This document shows positions 34,668 to 36,126 of a stretch of DNA of 36,126 nucleotides, piece after piece (the first letter of the stretch is position 1; each line of letters starts with the position of its first letter). The stretch is from contig PKUC01000043.1 of NCBI GenBank assembly GCA_002868865.1, forward strand, positions 1 through 36,126, written 5' to 3'. Source of the DNA: Desulfuromonas sp. (GTDB lineage: Bacteria > Desulfobacterota > Desulfuromonadia > Desulfuromonadales > Geopsychrobacteraceae). The translations under genes and the position numbers were made by a program. Under the pieces are notes generated by a model that worked only from the letters and a program-made list of their open reading frames with translations, did not search any database and had not been told where the DNA came from.

Positions 34668-35573
34668 TTACAGCGACTCGGGGGTAAAGCAGACGATATC
34701 ATCGATACAGGTTGTATCTGTCAGGAGCATGATCAGTCGATCCAGTCCTAGGGCGATCCCTGCAGCAGCAGTGAGATTTTTCAGATCATCCAGAAAGGCT
34801 TCAGGCATGGGACCATCGGTTTTTCCGGCACGCGTTCTGGCACCTCGATCCGCTTCAAAACGCTGGCGCTGCTCGTCTGGGTCCGTTAGTTCGGAGAAGG
34901 CGTTGGCCAGTTCGAGGCCGGCGATATAGAGTTCAAAGCGTTCGGCCAGGTGGGGCTGATCCGGTTTTTTCCGGGCCAGAGCAGCCAGTTCGGCAGGGTA
35001 GTCGTAGAGGATGGTTGGGCGGTTCAGCCCTAGTTGTGGTTCGATGGCGCAGACCATCAGTTCGTCAAATAGATCGTTTTTGAGAGCGGTTTCAGCGGAG
35101 CAGTCGGTGTAGCGCAGAAAGGCGTCCGCGACGCTGAGGCGTTCACACCCATGGGCGAGATCGATCCTGTGCTGTTGGTAGCTGAGCACACCGGATGGGA
35201 TCAGCTTGTGGAGCAGCTGTTCGCAGTCCTCCATCAGTGCCAGATAGCAGGCATTGGGACGGTACCATTCGATCATGCTGAATTCGGGGAGATGCTTTGA
35301 GCCCCGTTCGTGATTCCGCCAGCAGCGACAGATCTGGAAGATCTTCCCGTAACCGGCAGCCAGGAGTCGTTTCATTGCCAGCTCAGGAGAGGTCTGTAGT
35401 TGCCAGCCGTCGCTGTTGATCGGGTCGATATGGACTTCGGGTGCGTTGCCGGGGATGCGCTGTGGTGTTTCGACTTCCAGAAACCCCTGCGCAATAAAGA
35501 AAGCCCGGACCTTCTGAATGATCCGGGCTCTGTCGCTCAGGCGTTGTCTCTTTGTGGCAAGAGACTTGGTCAT
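34668..35573 (-). CDS. epmA: EF-P--(R)-beta-lysine ligase EpmA (PoxA/GenX)
   Basis: Class II lysyl-tRNA synthetase paralogue that joins (R)-beta-lysine to the conserved lysine of elongation factor P. 302 residues from the ATG at 35573, one base after the efp stop; the longer frame to 35792 is antisense-free but overlaps efp and is rejected. It keeps the synthetase core: TSPELAMKRLL at 61-71, motif 2 CRCWRNHERG...PEFSMIEW at about 82-103, and motif 3 GIALGLDRLIML near the C-terminus. It lacks the N-terminal anticodon-binding domain of real LysRS, which is the mark of EpmA. Its substrate EF-P is encoded directly upstream. EpmB, which makes beta-lysine, is not in the window. Confidence 0.94.
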   Translation of the reverse strand: MTKSLATKRQRLSDRARIIQKVRAFFIAQGFLEVETPQRIPGNAPEVHIDPINSDGWQLQTSPELAMKRLLAAGYGKIFQICRCWRNHERGSKHLPEFSMIEWYRPNACYLALMEDCEQLLHKLIPSGVLSYQQHRIDLAHGCERLSVADAFLRYTDCSAETALKNDLFDELMVCAIEPQLGLNRPTILYDYPAELAALARKKPDQPHLAERFELYIAGLELANAFSELTDPDEQRQRFEADRGARTRAGKTDGPMPEAFLDDLKNLTAAAGIALGLDRLIMLLTDTTCIDDIVCFTPESL

Positions 35574-35574
35574 G

Positions 35575-36126
35575 CTACTCTTTGACTCGGGTTGCATATT
35601 CGCCGGTGCGGGTATCGATCTGGATGAGGGTCCCCTCTTCGACGAAGGAGGGCACCTGCAGGGTGTAGCCGGTCTCGACCGTGGCCGGTTTATTGTTTCC
35701 TGCGGCGGTGTCGCCCTTGACCCAGGGATCGGACTGGGTGACACGCAGGTTGACGAAGTTCGGCAGGGTGATACCGATACCCATGCCGTCAAACAGCAGG
35801 ATCTTGACCTCCATATTGTCGACCAGAAAATACCGGTCGTCAGCCAGGGTCTCTTCGCTCAGTGCTGTCTGCTCATAGGTCTGGGTGTCCATAAAGACGT
35901 AGCCGGTCTCATCCTGATAGAGGAACTGCATATCCCGTTCGTCCAGGCTGGCCGGGGTGAAGCTCTCGCCGGAGCGGTAGGTGCGGTCGAACAGGGCACC
36001 GGTCACCATGTTGCGGAGCTTGCAGCGGTAGAGAGCCTGTCCTTTACCGGGCTTGCTGAAGTCGAATTGGGCAATAACGTGAGGTTCGCCATCGATGAGA
36101 ATCTTAAGCCCCTTTTTGAGGTCTGA
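35575..36126 (-). CDS. efp: elongation factor P (5' end cut by window)
   Basis: Relieves ribosome stalling at polyproline stretches. 183 codons are present; the usual length is about 187, so only a few N-terminal residues lie outside the window. The visible part starts SDLKKGLKILIDGEP and contains SKPGKGQ, whose second lysine (codon 36045-36043) is the one modified in E. coli (Lys34). The KOW-like domain and two OB folds follow, including the typical FLYQDETGYVFMDTQTYEQ stretch. epmA begins one base after the stop. The presence of the modifiable lysine and of epmA together indicates beta-lysylated EF-P. Confidence 0.95.
   Translation of the reverse strand, partial: SDLKKGLKILIDGEPHVIAQFDFSKPGKGQALYRCKLRNMVTGALFDRTYRSGESFTPASLDERDMQFLYQDETGYVFMDTQTYEQTALSEETLADDRYFLVDNMEVKILLFDGMGIGITLPNFVNLRVTQSDPWVKGDTAAGNNKPATVETGYTLQVPSFVEEGTLIQIDTRTGEYATRVKE

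Noticed and set aside
35574-35792. N-terminal extension of epmA
   Set aside because: Would overlap efp by more than 200 bases and the residues (many Pro, Ser, Arg) are out-of-frame efp sequence.

Overview
The window is a gene-dense, GC-rich (roughly 58-60% by eye) stretch of a bacterial chromosome. It most resembles a member of the Desulfuromonadia (Geobacter / Desulfuromonas / Pelobacter relatives). The reasons are: an outer membrane (LptD); a trp operon carrying both TrpB and the TrpB2-type synthase; a citramalate synthase next to an aspartate kinase (isoleucine made without threonine deaminase, as known in Geobacter); a cdaA-cdaR-glmM cluster; and an acetate-type Na+/solute symporter with a large periplasmic insertion beside a small two-helix partner. 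No phage, transposon, CRISPR array or obviously foreign island is visible. Almost everything is conserved core metabolism.

Layout. 83-9459 (+): tryptophan genes trpE-G-D-C-trpB2-F-B, then a DEAD-box RNA helicase, then trpA. trpG/trpD, trpD/trpC and trpF/trpB overlap by ATGA, which indicates translational coupling. 9558-14993 (+): accD, folC, lptD, a short FtsB/DivIC-like coiled-coil protein and a SPOR-domain protein. 15106-15298: initiator tRNA-Met and a second CAT-anticodon tRNA, each followed by a terminator-like hairpin. 15355-23205 (+): tilS, ftsH, folP, cdaA, cdaR, glmM and pdxJ. 23208-26076 (+): acpS, nnr, a two-CBS-domain protein and tsaE. 26177-29572 (+): lysC, cimA and a secreted ComEA-like HhH protein. 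29734-29889: a 51-residue zinc-ribbon protein standing alone. 30046-31338 (+): a class I/II aminotransferase behind a clear promoter/operator. The direction then switches: 31361-34275 (-) has an unidentified two-TM protein, the symporter and its small partner, and 34668-36126 (-) has epmA and efp (efp is cut by the window end).

How the genes work together. The first third makes tryptophan. The middle covers envelope and cell-cycle tasks (fatty acid initiation, LPS export, FtsB-like and SPOR proteins, FtsH, UDP-GlcNAc supply through GlmM with c-di-AMP signalling beside it). A set of small housekeeping functions follows (tRNA-Ile2 lysidine, folate, PLP, ACP activation, NAD(P)HX repair, t6A). 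lysC and cimA feed aspartate-family and isoleucine synthesis. The minus-strand end combines organic-acid uptake with EF-P and its lysylating enzyme.

The parts that core-gene annotation does not explain are mostly regulatory: two mutually exclusive hairpins in front of the helicase gene; a 28-bp near-perfect palindrome on the aminotransferase promoter; terminators placed directly upstream of tilS and of the unidentified membrane protein; a possible sigma-54 promoter for the zinc-ribbon micro-gene; and a long leader with repeated CGCGCTATA in front of the symporter operon. I did not find a convincing new multi-gene system.
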